From: Locusta migratoria
Taxonomy: Eukaryota > Arthropoda > Insecta > Orthoptera > Acrididae
Reading direction: 5' to 3'
NCBI GenBank assembly: GCA_026315105.1
Contig: CM048746.1
Coordinates: 638,469,398 to 638,533,397 of the forward strand
DNA length: 64,000 bases
Position numbers and translations under genes: made by a program. Shown here piece after piece: positions 47,829 through 60,053 of the stretch; positions within the stretch are counted from its first letter, which is position 1, and each line of letters begins with the position of its first letter. The notes beneath the pieces are model-generated. The model made no database searches. It was given only the letters and a program-made list of their open reading frames with translations, and was not told the DNA's origin.

Positions 47829-48512
47829 GGGTGTCACAGAGCTGTTTTCCTTTCCCCTCCTCGCCCCTAGTGCTGCTTGGGGCCCGGCAAAGCGAGCTGT
47901 ACCTATCGCGTTCCAGTCCCCATCCCTCATGCCCCTGTCCGCAGAGTTTGGGGACAGCGGCCCTGGGCCCTTAGTACCTACCTGGGGCTGTGTCATTGCA
48001 ACTTGAGTGTTTGTGAACTGAGTATAAAATGAATGAAGTAGACTTTTCAGAACGCCCTTTTGTTTATTATGAAAGAGGAAATCAAGCGGTTAAGCACAGA
48101 GGATCCACCCATTACAATTCAATCGTAATTGTTACGAAAATTGTTTAAAATTACGAGTTTACGATTATAGAGTGGTTCGAATTCCGATTTACAGTTATAA
48201 GTAACTAATCCGTGTCATTTGTTTTGCGTCATCAAAACACTGCTCCCTTAGAGTTCGTTCATGTGATGGTATCAACAAAAATAAACTGGTTATGGGCAAC
48301 AACTTCTAGTACGTCCTTATGGAAATCACCAGTACTGACAGCAACCTCTACGAACTCGGAAACAGCGTAATACGTGTTACGGGATTAATCAACAAAGGCA
48401 CGCCATTGTGAATCTGGCAACGGATAACCTACAGTTTATGCTGTTCCAGCACAGACTGTGGTTCCAGGCAAACGTGACGTATAAGGAGCTGACATAAATC
48501 GACTAAATGCGT
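47829..48512. other. GC-rich patch then unassigned DNA
   Basis: 47829-47990 is GC-rich with no recognisable product; the remainder to the SINE is AT-rich. Similar GC-rich pieces at ~43990-44075 and 46580-46599 may be parts of one older element cut up by the insertions between them. Confidence 0.35.
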
Positions 48513-48709
48513 TCAAATGTTTGTAATTCTCATGGGACCAAACTACGTTGGTCATCAGCCCCTAGACTTACAAACTACTTAAACTAAGTTAAACTAACCT
48601 AATAACAACACACACATCAATGCCCGAGGGCGGATTCGAACCCCCGACGGCGGACGGCCACGCGCATCGCAACACTGCGCTCCACTATGCGCAGCTACTC
48701 CGCTGCGGC
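48513..48709 (-). mobile_element. tRNA-derived SINE, second copy
   Basis: Minus-strand copy with box B (ggattcgaacc on plus, 48632-48642) and a tRNA-like head at the right. The tail ends ...gttcaaatg-side at 48513. Flanking repeats actaaatgcgt (48502-48512) and acttaatgcgt (48710-48720) match at 10 of 11 positions. The tail hairpin is at 48534-48562. Confidence 0.88.
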
Positions 48710-48720
48710 ACTTAATGCGT

Positions 48721-49588
48721 GGGTATATCGAAAGTAGTAGCTGAACCTTCGACTGTAGAACAGCGAACTTCAATCGAAAATGGAAAGTGGAAACTATGCG
48801 GTATGCAGCTATAGAATGTTGGAAATTATGGATTCTATTGTGTAATGAGCATAAGCAACGAGTTCTTAATTTTGCCTGCTTGTTGTTCTAAATCAGTTCT
48901 GTAATTGAGGTTTACATCTCCCACAGAAGCAAATATCAGTTGAATCGAAAAACATCGTCTGTTCATCGCACAAAATATATTAAATTAGTTGAAATTTTAG
49001 AAATTTCACGCCTTCATGTTCGTGAACAAAACATTACCCCTTCTCCTGAAACTTGCTGTTTAGAGAAATGATACAGGTTTCAGTGTAAACGAGTGGGAGC
49101 AATGCTTGTGGTTGTGCTTTCTTACTACAAATATTTAGGTAGAGCAAAACGTCAAATGAAATAGAAGTAATAGGTGTATCTTGTATGATAAATTAATTAC
49201 ACTGTGATTCCTAGAAATGTAACCACAAAGTCCGTTGTGTATGTCTATTTTAAGTGTGCAGTGCTTGGAGAGCATTACTTTATTGCTTTTTACCCCATTC
49301 ATGTACATTACAAAAACACATTTCCCATTATTTGCACTACACATGTCCTGTACTTGGCAAAATTAGATAAATACATCGAAGAGCAAGACAGCTGGTAATT
49401 ATTTCTTTATTCAGCTGAAAGGTGATATTTCATATGTTTCAGAATTGTGATTTCAGAGAAATACAATTTCAAAAAAACTTTTTACTTCGTAAGCAAGAAG
49501 CAACATGTGAAAAAATTATGGAACAATTAGCCTATAAATTTTACAGCAGTACAGATACATTTGATTTAAATAACGGAAAAGTGTTACA
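48721..49588. other. No gene seen
   Basis: Unassigned AT-rich sequence. Confidence 0.4.
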
Positions 49589-49763
49589 GGCCAATTGACA
49601 CTGTCCGTCACGTCACGGAACCGTCACATCAAGTTATATTCACACTGTCCGTCATGTCAATTCGTCCATCTCAATACGCGATGTTGAAAGTGTGTTTATA
49701 AGTGGCGATTAGTTATGTCGAAAATCATAGTTTAATACTAGAAAGGGGGAACAACAACACTAA

Positions 49764-50726
49764 AGGCCAATTCACACTGTCCGTCACGTCAACGTCACGT
49801 CACGGCACCGTCACGTCAAGTTGTATTCACACTGTCCGTCCGTGTCCGTCACGTCAATTCGTCCATCTCAATACGCGATGTTGAAAGTGAGGTTATGAGT
49901 GGCGATCTGTCATAGACCATAGATAGTTTATTTATGGTCTATGCGATCTGTTATGTAGAAAGTCGTAGTTTAATACTAGAAAGGGGGAACAACAACGCTA
50001 AATGTTACTAACAGCCAAAGAAAACTTTACAGTGTATGTTTTTGGCCAACTTACTGGGAACTGAAACAACATTTCAAAACATCGACATCTATTTTCAAGC
50101 GAAAAAATAAACATATGAAGACATCAAACCATACTTGTAAGAGCATAAATAGCGCCTGTACACTTTAACCATTACGATTTGCACGCTGACATTGTTAATA
50201 CCGCCGTAAACAACTGAATTTTTGTCTTTCATTAGAACTGACATTTTCATTTAAAGTGTTATTTAATGAAAATTGCGTAATCAGATTACAATCTTATTCA
50301 AACAAACAGTTTGCTTCAGTCGTTTTCTGTTACATTATTACGTAACATAAACTATTGTTTGGTTTCAGACATTCGACCTCGATTTTAGGGGGACACTCAA
50401 TTGACAAAAATGTTTAAGTCGTCATGAAACATTTGAGATTTACCCCTAAAACGAGGTACAACAACAACACAAAGATGAATAAGACACATTTGCATATAAA
50501 CAGTGCAATCGTCGACTGCAACATGTAATTCGCGTGACGAAAATAGGTTAACTTCCGATGTTAGCAGACGACCGTTCCGTCAAAACATTCTTCTCGAGAA
50601 AGCTTGACGGACGTTGACGTGACGTGACGGTCCGGTGACGGACAGTGTGAATGCCGCCATTAGAAATACATTGCGGAATCTTCTGACGGACGGTGACGTG
50701 ACGTGACGGACAGTGTGAATTGGCCT
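49764..50726. mobile_element. Same-family inverted-repeat element (inner copy), TAA target duplication
   Basis: 963 bp with ends aggccaattcacactgtccg and its reverse complement, flanked by TAA at 49761-49763 and 50727-50729. Its own interior shows the uninterrupted target (aacaacgctaaatgtta near 49993), confirming the duplication. A 3-bp TAA target fits the PIF/Harbinger superfamily (TWA). Nonautonomous. Confidence 0.85.
49910..49942. other. 33-bp palindromic insertion with 8-bp duplication
   Basis: Within the inner element the 8-mer gcgatctg occurs at 49902-49909 and 49943-49950, enclosing 33 bp with inverted ends atagaccata / tatggtctat. The outer copy lacks this insert at the homologous point (~49705). 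It looks like an extremely short transposon-like insertion. Confidence 0.6.
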
Positions 50727-51431
50727 TAAATGTTATTGACGGCCAAAGAAAACTTTACAGTGTATATGTTTTTGGCCAACTCACTGGGAACTGAAATAAC
50801 ATTTAAAAACATCGACATGTATTTTCAAGCGAAAAAATAAACATATGAAGTCATCAAACAATACTTGTAAGAGCGTAAATAGCGCCTGTGTACTTTATCC
50901 ATTACGATTTGCCCGCTGACACTATTAATACCGCCGTAAACAAGTGAATTTTTGTCTTTCATTAGAACTGACTTTTTCATTTAAAATGTTATTTAATGAA
51001 AGATGCATAATCAAATTACAATATTATTCAAATAAACAGTTTGCTTCAGTCTTTTCTGTTACAATGTTACATAACAGAAACCATTTTTTGGTTTCATATA
51101 TCCAACGTCGATTTTAGGGGGACATTCAATTGACAAAAATATTTAAGTAGTCATGAAACATTTGAGGTTTAACCCTAAAACGAAGTGTAACGACAAAATA
51201 AAGATGAATAAGTCACATTTGCATATAAACAGTGCAATCGTCGACTGCAACATGTAATTCGCGTGGCGAATTATCCGATGTTATCAGACGGCCGTTCCAT
51301 CAAAACATTCTTCTCGAAAAAGCTTGACGTGACGTGACGGTCCGGTGACGGACAATGTGCATGCCTCCATTAGAAATACATTGCGGAATGTTCTGACGGA
51401 CGGTGACGTGACGGACAGTGTGAATTGGCCT

Positions 51432-52061
51432 AAGTGTTCCGTCTCCAGAAGAACAAAGGCCAACCGCGGAAATATACTACTCTTTCTTTGGTTATGTTAC
51501 AGATTTTACAGTACAGACCAAAGCAGACAGTTGTTTTTGTTTACAAACATAGTTCACGTGAATGGTGTAACTGAAGGGTAAAAAGTGACTAATAGAAGCC
51601 TGTATGTTTATTGTTGGTTATTAAGGTGAAACAAGAGTTTTTGTTGCAAAAGCTCCAAAGTGGTTTTCAATAAAATCGTATATACTCTATGTGGTTTTCA
51701 CGTGTTGGTTATAACAGGGTAATGATTTGAACTGTTCTGTAAATGCAGGTAGGCGAGAAGCTGGATTGACTGCTTATTTTGCAATTCAGTATCTTGAAAT
51801 AATTCAGCAACAAATGCTCCTTCCAATAAGTCTCCCTTGCACAATTTAGATGAGCTGCTTTACTGTACAATATATTTAATGCAGTTCGTCATAACATACT
51901 GTTTGCAGAAGCCGATAAGTTACTATTACTTAATTACTTTTTATTAAAAATTAATTACCTTTTGGCAGGCTACACGTATATTACGGTAACAGTAAAAACT
52001 AGTAATTCTGTAAAAGATCATTTTTAATTCGTAACACCAACGAAAAATTGTTTATTTTCAG
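51432..52061. other. Unassigned; possible 5' region of the downstream host gene
   Basis: No coding region is visible. If the exon at 52062 is real, a 5' UTR exon may lie here or further left. Confidence 0.25.
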
Positions 52062-52147
52062 CAAAATGGGGAGAGGCATTGAGAATCACAAACGAGTTTT
52101 GGATGTCATTATGGATGATTTGCCAAATCACCCTCAGTGCCCACATG
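52062..52147 (+). CDS. Candidate first coding exon of a ZCCHC4-like gene
   Basis: A TTTATTTTCAG acceptor precedes 52062. ATG at 52066 in a good context opens MGRGIENHKRVLDVIMDDLP, then NHPQCPH. The exon ends in phase 1 at a GTACGC donor (52148). ZCCHC4, an rRNA N6-adenosine methyltransferase with an N-terminal GRF-type zinc finger, begins with a short variable leader followed by a P.CPHGPTLLF motif, so this exon would stop inside CPHG. The next exon was not found in the window, which suits very long introns. The match is short and from memory, so it is tentative, but this is the best candidate host exon here. Confidence 0.4.
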
Positions 52148-54089
52148 GTACGCATTTTAATTAAATTTTCCAGCAGGCCAAGTTATTTTTGTTAATTTTG
52201 CCTTGAGTAGTCATATGGCATTACATTGTAATCCTGAGTAGATTACTTTGTAACATTTACATATCTTTTTATGTGGTTCTAGTATATTGTAGACAAGTCT
52301 TACACATTTAAAAACGCCTAAAATATTTCTAAGAAAATATTACTTAGCCATAATATTAAGTATTTTACCAGTTCACAGAATGTAGCTCTGGATTGCACAC
52401 GTTTTTTGTGCAGTCTGGCAAGCAATTTCAAGTATTTACATTAGCTATTTAGGTAAATGTAGTACTAAAATTGTAGCCTAATTATATCTAGTAACGAGTA
52501 TAATTTTGTGCTACACAATCACTCAAGCTTTATTATTAGTATTATTAAGTAACTGCAGGCCTATGATAAATGATTCATTTGTCCAGTGAAACATATACCG
52601 TAACATAGAATTTCTTCTTTCACCAACTGGCCATCAGATACCATAACATTGTAATTGACATTCCCGACCATAAAATAGTAGAGACCAGCCACCAGTCAAA
52701 TGTAATGCTACCTTGAGCGCTGCATGCTGTAGGTACACGCTGTTTATGAAACTGTCAAGTATTCACATTCTCCCGAGTGTTGTGCAGTGACGGGAGGATG
52801 AAACCTATTAACAAATGCTAAAAAATATAGGCCTATATCTCTGATGTCTACCTTTTGTTGCATTTTGGAACTTGTGAGTGTTATGGTATTTCTGGAGGCC
52901 AGAAATCTCCTCTGTTAGAATCAACATGACTCTTTCCCCCCCTCCTCCACTGCATTCCTTATCTGCATCTCTTTCCACCCCTCCAGTACCTACATGCTCC
53001 ATAAGATGACACTATTATGTCTATCCCCACCCTCACCCTGCATCTTTTGCCATCCCTAATACAAGTTGCTCCTACTGCATGGCCTTATTCGGAAAACAGC
53101 AACCATAGGTATGATGGTTGTGTGTTTGTCAGCTTATTGTGTATGAAGGAATGAGTGTGTTTTATATTCAAATGAGACTGCCTGAAAGTTGTGTGTGTCT
53201 GCAGTTTGATCAATTCACCTGAAGATGGGGATACCGTCCATTTGACCTGTGATGTCATCGCATCGTGGTAGTTTTGAGGTGGGCCGAAGGCATGAATTTT
53301 GGGGCCGAGACCTGCGATTGAGGGCACATTCTGTTATATATGTAATTTACAAGGATAACTACAGATTATTTATTATCTACAATACAGAAGTATTAAGATA
53401 TCCCATTTATAGGCTTTCTGACATGATGATGATGTCATGGGTCAAAGCTGGCGGGTGGTAGCCCAGTCTTCATTTATGCCGTTTTATCCACCTTGTTAAC
53501 CGTTCAGTTCAAACATCACTTTCCACTTTAGGAGGTTTTCTGACCTTGTTTTGAATCATCCTAGCAGTTCAACACTGAAAGAGGTGTACTGGCCAACATT
53601 TTTCTTCTTTCTTTGGCAAAAGTGGGCTAGTTCCCCTTTTCTGCCTCAGTTGCACTATGTCAAAAGTTGCTCTATTAAACGTTTCTCTGTGCACATACAC
53701 TTCATGATTTATGCTGTACACTTTTTTTAGTACACCCATGAGCCCTGTCTTGGACGGGTTCACCAGGGGGACAGAGGACTGATACAGTCTGTGGATAGGA
53801 GTAGGCCATGGTGAGGTAAAGTCTCGCTGTTGTTTTTGGTTCCCTGCTCAAATTCAGTTTAAAAATACAGACAAGCATTCAGTTTAGTTTGCAATTTTGA
53901 CTGTGATTAACAGCGCCTACCCCCCCCCCCCCCTCCCTACCCATTTTGGAATGCTCATCTGCTGGTGCCAATTACGTAGCACAAATGAACCACCTGAAAC
54001 TGAAGGTAGAAGGCATTATTTCCGGAATAACCCTTGCAATTGTAATGGATGAACAAACAAGTTTCAAAATGGCAGATAATGCATAGATT
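52148..54089. other. No gene seen; C run near 53920-53932
   Basis: Unassigned DNA, possibly intron of the preceding candidate gene. Confidence 0.4.
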
Positions 54090-57000
54090 ATTTATTTATT
54101 TATTTTGTTTTGCTTTTGGTCCTCTGAATCATACATTGTACAGACATGCACATCATGATATAGGACACGTCAGAATAGGTGATGTGATGGAAGATGATGG
54201 AGATGCCATGATGATTACATTTAACATTAGGTAGAAAATTAATGCTATAAAATTATACATAATTACATGTTTGGAAGAGTACATCATTAGATGAGGATGC
54301 AGTGTAATTTTTACATAGGTCTCATACTTATTCAATATCAGAATTTAACATTTTACAGTCATTTATATTACATTTCCTTTGAATGATGTTAATGACTGAC
54401 ATACATTGCCTGATCTTCTTTGAATGTAAAGCTTCTTATGAAGCTACTTATGAAGTTAATAAATTCCTGTATGCTTTAGAAGCAATGTTTGATTAGGAGT
54501 GACCGCAGTTTTACTCTAAAATCCTTCACTAGTGCAGTATTTTTCACTTCTGGTGGGAGACAATTGTACAGTTTTATTCCCATACATTTTACACTTTTAC
54601 TGTATAGCTTTGTTGAATGTGGAACTAATCATAGGGAGTTTTTTGACCTTGTATCGTGGTGGTGCCAATCTGAGTTTATGTCTAGGTTGCCAATGTTTTT
54701 CTTCGTGTAACACAGTAGGTCTAGTATGAACTGGCATGGGAGGGATAGTATGTTCAGTTTCTGGAACAATGGTTTGCATGATTCTTTCTGTTGTTTGAAC
54801 AGTATTGATCTAACTGCTTTTTTCTGGAGTTTAAACAGCTTCATTGCCTCTGCACTATGACCCCAGAAGATAATTCTGTAACTTAGTACAGAATGGAAAA
54901 GAGCATAGTACATTGATGTGAGTGTGCTGGTAGTAACAATGTTTCTTATTTGTCTAACCATAAAACATATTTTGCTCAATTTGGTACAGGTTATGTTAAT
55001 GTGGCTTTTCCATGTAAGTGTGTCTGAGATGGTAACCCCTAAGAATTTGGTTCCCTTGACGAAATTTACTTGATCGCCACTCAGTGATATAATTGTGACT
55101 GATTGGTTTTTATTCTGAACTGTGTGAAAGGTAATACCAACTGTCTTCTTTGTATTGAGGAGTAGTCTGTTTGATTCTAGCCATGAGTTTAGTTGGGTTG
55201 TGATTCTGTTTACTGCACCTCAGAGATGGTCTACAGAGTCAGATATCATAACTGTGGTGTCATCAGCAAAGAGAAAGGTTTTGTCATTGGGTAGGGGAGG
55301 TCATTTACTTAAATCAAGAACAGCAAGGGCCCTAACACTGAGCCTTGGGGAACTCCATGTTTTATGGTTTGGGTAGATGACTGTTCAGCATTAGAAATGC
55401 CTGATTGATTGGATTCATTTATTTGGACATATTGTTCTCAGTCTTTGAGGTAGCTTTTAAACCAGTCATGGCCGGTGCCCCTTATTCCACAGAGGTAAAT
55501 TTTTTGCAGCAGTATATTGTGGTTAACGATATCAAAGGCCTTTGTTAAGTCAATAAAAATGCCTATGGTTGGAAGCTTCTTGTCTACTAGTGTTAGAGTG
55601 TGATCTAGGAGTTTCTGTATAGCATCGGTTGTAGTTTTTTTCCCTTGGAAGCCAACTTAAGCAGGTGATATGATATTATTTTTCCTCAGGAATGACTTGA
55701 GTCTGTCTGCTATTGTGTATTCAAATATCTTGCTGAATACTTAAGAGTACTGCAATTGGCTGGTAATTGCTAGTATCATCTCTATTTCCTTTTCTATGTA
55801 TGGGTATGATTTTTGCAGTTTTGAGTTTGTTTGGAAATATGCCATTGAGGAACGAGGAGTTTATTATGTGAGACAGTGGTTTACTAATAAGCTTGCTACA
55901 ATTATGAAGAAGGAAGCAAGGGATCTGATCTTGTCCTGCGGAGGACTTTTTTTAAAATTGTAGTTTGAATAATTTTTCTCTATCTCTGCTTCCGTTGTTG
56001 GTGTTAAGAACAATGGGCCTTATGAATAAAACGGAGTATCTACTTTATACTCTGAATTCCAGAGAACATACTCAGGTTCACATGAATAAAGGTAGTCAGA
56101 GAATGTACTTCAGCCGAGTAAGTTCTCGGCGTAAGAGGGTGGGAGACGTTGCTCACAGCAGAGAACATTCTCCAATTTCATATGAATAAAACTACAGAAG
56201 TTTCTCATGGCCGGAGAACATTTTCAGATTTTTGAAGTGAGCTCCCTGGCATACTCTGTGCTGAGTAACTTCTATTAAGGTTACATTTTACTGTGTTTTA
56301 TAATAAAAATGACACCAATTTTGTTACTTAGAAGGCAAAAACAAGTGCCTTTATACATAGTCTTTAAGAAATACGAGGGGATCTAAAAAGTTAATACAAA
56401 TAAATACATTTTGTTGATGAGTATCTTCCTTCAGAAAAGCGTCCCAGCATACTTATTTTATATAGTGACAAGAGTGATGTAAGAGGTATGTTTTCATTAC
56501 CGACGTAAAAATGACACACAAATTTATTCAGCTGTGTGTTTTACCCATTTGTTTGGAGTGTATATTTACAGTTGTAAACAGCTACATAGCAAAATAATAT
56601 CGTGTTTTTAAATAGGGTCCATTAGTAAGATCTTATGCTGTTAGTTCCAAATAAAGTGTATCCCAGGACTTCACAGTTTCTATTACAAAATAAATATTGC
56701 TGCAATACCAGGTAGTCTTACTGAAGTACTGTTTCTATCCAAACTGTTTGGCCTATTTATTATGCATTTTCTGACTTTGTAATCGTAACTTCTGTTATGT
56801 TAGAAGTAAGTAAACACGACAGGAAAATTAATAACTGATTAATTACATACCTAGAAGGCTGTTTCTTGTTCAAAATCGCATGGCCTAATGCTTTATGAGC
56901 AAACCATTGGGTGTCATATTTAACAACAAGTAAGGCCTATCTCATGTTAGAACACTCCGGCAGCATTCCATGTTGTAATAGATGAATATGTGATACATTC

Positions 57001-57313
57001 TTAAAATTTCGTTTGCAAGTTGTGCTAACCCTACTTCATTAACAAAAGAATTTCTCGCGTGACGAAAATTTTGTATCGTCAGGAGAATACATTTTCGTAA
57101 AAAGTGCACATTTAGTCTTAATAAAATCCTCCTTCACAACAAACTAATATCTGAACTTAGTTCAGTTCTTCCTGAACATGTAGATGCTTATTCCATATTT
57201 ATACACTTAATAATTTGCCTGACTGGGCTAGTTTAAAGAAATACACGATTGGACAGCTGATCTGTGGCGGACATGACACATCGAGAACTTATTCAAGAAG
57301 GAGGGGAGGTAGG

Positions 57314-58297
57314 TGCTGTAAGACGCACACACAGCCGATAACATACGCTGGAAGTCGGCCACGAGAGTGCGCCGCGGGAAAATGCGGCAAACGCCAGAGC
57401 ACGCCACGGGCGAGTCAATGACACAAACGGCGCGGAGTTGGGCTCTGCGCGCAGTGTGTTGTTTACCAGGTACGAGCTCACTTCAGGGGGAATTCGTACA
57501 GCCAGTACACGCCAGTGTTCTGTGTAGCAGTGACTGAAATGGATTCCTGCCATCATCACCAAATGCCGCGGCCGCCGTCTCTGCGACATACACACAGAAG
57601 ACGGCATCTCTGCACATCACAATGACCAGCTGCGCCTGCGTGTGGAAGAGCGGGAGCTCCCCATCCCTCAGCCGATGCTCCCGCACCAGTCTACTCCACT
57701 AACCAGACCACAGGCTGAAGAGAGGTTCCTGCCATTACCTGCAAGTTGTCTGCCTCAGCCAGGGACTGACCCAGGTCCCTCCTCTCAGGGACCTACACCT
57801 TCGTGGGTACTGCCAACACCCATGCCAGATTCACCTCCTCCTGAGGCATTGCTCCCTTCGGGTCAACCATCACCAGGTCCGGGGACCGAGGTGGAGATGG
57901 AGACCGAGCCACCATCACCGGTCCTGCCATATGGGTTGTCGGGGGAAAGGTGCCGACGCTGCCCGCGCCCCAAGTACTTCCGATCCTACGCAATGGTACC
58001 CACCCGCAACCTCAGTCAGAGCCCAACAGATGACGATGTCATGGACATTGCTCGCATCCGAGCCTCCCCAAGGGGAAAGGAATGCTGTAAGGTGCACACA
58101 CAGCCGATAACATACGTCGGAAGTCGGCCACGAGAGTGCGCTGCGGGAAAATGTGGCAAACGCCAGAGCACGCCACAGGCGAGTCAATGACACAAACGGC
58201 GCGGAGTTGGGCTCTGCGCGCAGTGTGTTGTTTACCAGGTACGAGCTCACTTTACGGGTATTCGTACAGCCAGTACACACCAGTGTTCTGTGTAGCA
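57314..58297 (+). mobile_element. Miniature (deleted) Gypsy-like LTR retrotransposon
   Basis: Direct repeats 57314-57529 and 58083-58297 (about 215 bp, few differences) begin TGCTGTAAG and end TGTGTAGCA, so they have TG...CA borders. A purine tract aggggaaaggaa (58071-58082) directly precedes the second repeat. TGGATTCCTG at 57540 could be the primer-binding site. The interior is only ~550 bp. The flanks gtagg and gtgag agree at three of five positions, so the target duplication is uncertain. Confidence 0.75.
57642..58082 (+). pseudogene. 3' end of an LTR-element pol frame
   Basis: The frame upstream from ~57590 reads HTEDGISAHHNDQLRLR, resembling the integrase C-terminal joint of Gypsy-class pol (..H.NQLR.R). 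It then becomes a proline-rich tail (MEERELPIPQPMLPHQSTPL) ending with GERCRRCPRPKYFRSYAMVP, a basic motif like those closing such polyproteins. The part after 58082 runs into the LTR. Protease, RT and integrase core are missing. Confidence 0.5.
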
Positions 58298-60053
58298 GTG
58301 AGAGTTGTTTTCCGTGAATACAACAGTAGGGAGAATGAACTACCTGCTCAGAGCATATGCTTCGAAGTTTTTATTCATACGAAATTGAGAACTTACTCAG
58401 AAAATGTTCGTTTGCTCTGAGAATCTTCTGTGGAGCATTTGCTCTTTTTTTATTCATATGACCCAATGTGTCGGTGCAATTATTTGGGTCAAGTTTTGGG
58501 AGGTGATTATTTTTTAGGTGATCTGTAAGACTTTCAATGGATTTAATGAAATATGAGTTAAATTCATTTGCTATTTCTTTTTTATGTGAGGTTAACTCCC
58601 CATTTATTTTTAAGTTGACATTACTTGTCAGATGCTGATTTCTACCACTGTGTGTATTATTAATAATTTTCCACATGCATTTACTTTTGTTTGCTGATGA
58701 TTTGAGAAGGGTATCATTTTGCAGTTTTTTGGCTGCATTAACTACATTTTTAAAGATTTTTTTAAATTTTTTTTTTATTTAGTGAAGTAATTCTTAAATT
58801 CTTCAGTTTTGCCAAATTCGGTCTTGCTGAGGGAGAAAAGTTCTCTTTTTCTTTTTGCTGAGGTAATAATACCTGTGGCTATCCACTTAGAGGGTTTACT
58901 GTTAGTGCGAATACTTTTTGTTTTTAAGGGGAAATTGTAGTTGAGGTAATAATTAAAAGTATTGAGAAAAGCCTCAAATTTGCTATCTACAGTTTGGGAC
59001 TGATACACTTCATACCAGTTTTCTGTTTGCATGTGGGACAGAAAGGTGTGGACATTGCTTTCACAATAGTTTCTACTTCGTGTTGAAAACTTTTTTAGAG
59101 GGGGCTTGTTTGCTTTCTTGCACATTTATTTGTAAGAATAGAGCATTGTGGTCAGAAAAACCTAGCTTTACAGAACATGCAGTGCAATCTATGTCAGTAG
59201 CTACTTGGTCTAGACAGGTTTTACTGTGGTTTGTTATTCTGGTAGGAGAGTTAACCTTTAGTTCCAGGTTATAAATATTCATAAAATTTTTGAAGTTTAA
59301 ATGGTCACTATCTTCTACTAGGAAATCTATATTAAAATCACCACAAATAACAATTCTGAAGTTTTTCCTTTTTGTTAGTTTCTCTAGTACTAAGGCCAGT
59401 TTGTTATAGAAGCAGCTCAAAATGCCTGAGGGTGATCTATAAACTGATACTAACTAAATATTAAAGTCAGTGAGTTCTATGCCTGATAATTCTACGTCTT
59501 TTTCAGTGCTGTGAGAGTTGCATATGTCCAGTGGTACATCAGTAATATTATCTTTTACAAATATGCAGCTCCCTCCACCCCTGAAATTTTTCCTTGAAGT
59601 GATTCATCAGTTTAAACTGTGGTAGCACAACACATTTAATTTCAGAAGAACACATATGGGGCTTAGTAATATATAGTATTTGCACATTTGCTAATTCATT
59701 GTTACTATTTATTAAGATTTCTATCTCACTCACTTTGTTTCTAAGTCCTTGCGCATTATGAAAGTAAATCTGCTGATTGCAAAATTCTGAAGGTACTGGA
59801 CACTGTTGAGAGGTTACCTTAAGGGCTTCTATTTACTGCCTTTGATTAAAAAACCGTTGAGCTAGAGAGGAGGCACTGTATTCTGTCTACCTGCAGCATT
59901 TGATGTAGGTTCTTTTACTGTAGTTGTGGTTCTCTTCTCTTTTGGTTCTGGGTCTGTTGTTCCCTCGTCTGATGTTGTCGAGACTTCCGTTTCCGTGGGC
60001 CTATGTAGTTTTACCAGTGGTGATACTGGTATAAGCGCCACTGCTTCGGTTGT

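Larger units (their letters stand above)
49589..51431. mobile_element. Short inverted-repeat element (outer copy), split by a relative
   Basis: The ends aggccaattgacactgtccg (49589) and, in reverse complement, aggccaattcacactgtccg (ending 51431) enclose about 880 bp of its own sequence once the inner copy is removed. The terminal zones are dense in cgtcacgtca/tgacgtgacg motifs. There are no coding frames. The target duplication is degraded. Confidence 0.75.
56015..58464. mobile_element. Harbinger-like inverted-repeat element inside the CR1 ORF2
   Basis: The ends GGGCCTTATGAATAAA (56015) and, in reverse complement, GGGTCATATGAATAAA (58464) are flanked by AAT at 56012-56014 and 58465-58467. 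Removing the element plus one AAT restores the LINE frame CTDT|LFLTPTTEAE. The subterminal zones repeat atgaataaa and agagaacat-like words. 3-bp duplications and GGG ends suit PIF/Harbinger. No transposase recognised; frames such as MTHRELIQEGGEV (~57270) and REYNSRENELPAQ (~58315) may be remnants. It contains an LTR element. Confidence 0.75.
54629..59420 (-). pseudogene. CR1-like ORF2: endonuclease and reverse transcriptase, broken
   Basis: Endonuclease: RIVICGDFNIDFL and GFSDHNALFL (59420-59073). Linker: KPSKWIATGIITSAKRKREL and FNSYFIKSIESLTDHL. RT resumes beyond the insert at ~55970: SAGQDQIPCFLLHNCSKLIS, FLNGIFPNKLKTAKIIPIHR, SNYQPIAVL; further RT on plus 55750-55150 is recognisable with stops. 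The C-terminal part (54979-54629) has YYALFHSVLSYRIIFWGHSA, LFKLQKKAVRSIL and a final HDTRSKNSL (family: YNTR). The transposon insertion and several frameshifts inactivate it. Confidence 0.8.

Noticed and set aside
49577..51440. Mutator-type 9-bp duplication around the outer inverted-repeat element (aagtgtt on both sides)
   Set aside because: The inner copy of the same family shows a 3-bp TAA duplication, so the longer match is probably chance.
52808..53327. Minus-strand frames in the 52.8-53.3 kb region
   Set aside because: Short, no motif, no splice support; composition is that of noncoding DNA.
57309..58302. Firm 5-bp target duplication for the LTR element
   Set aside because: gtagg and gtgag agree at only three of five positions.
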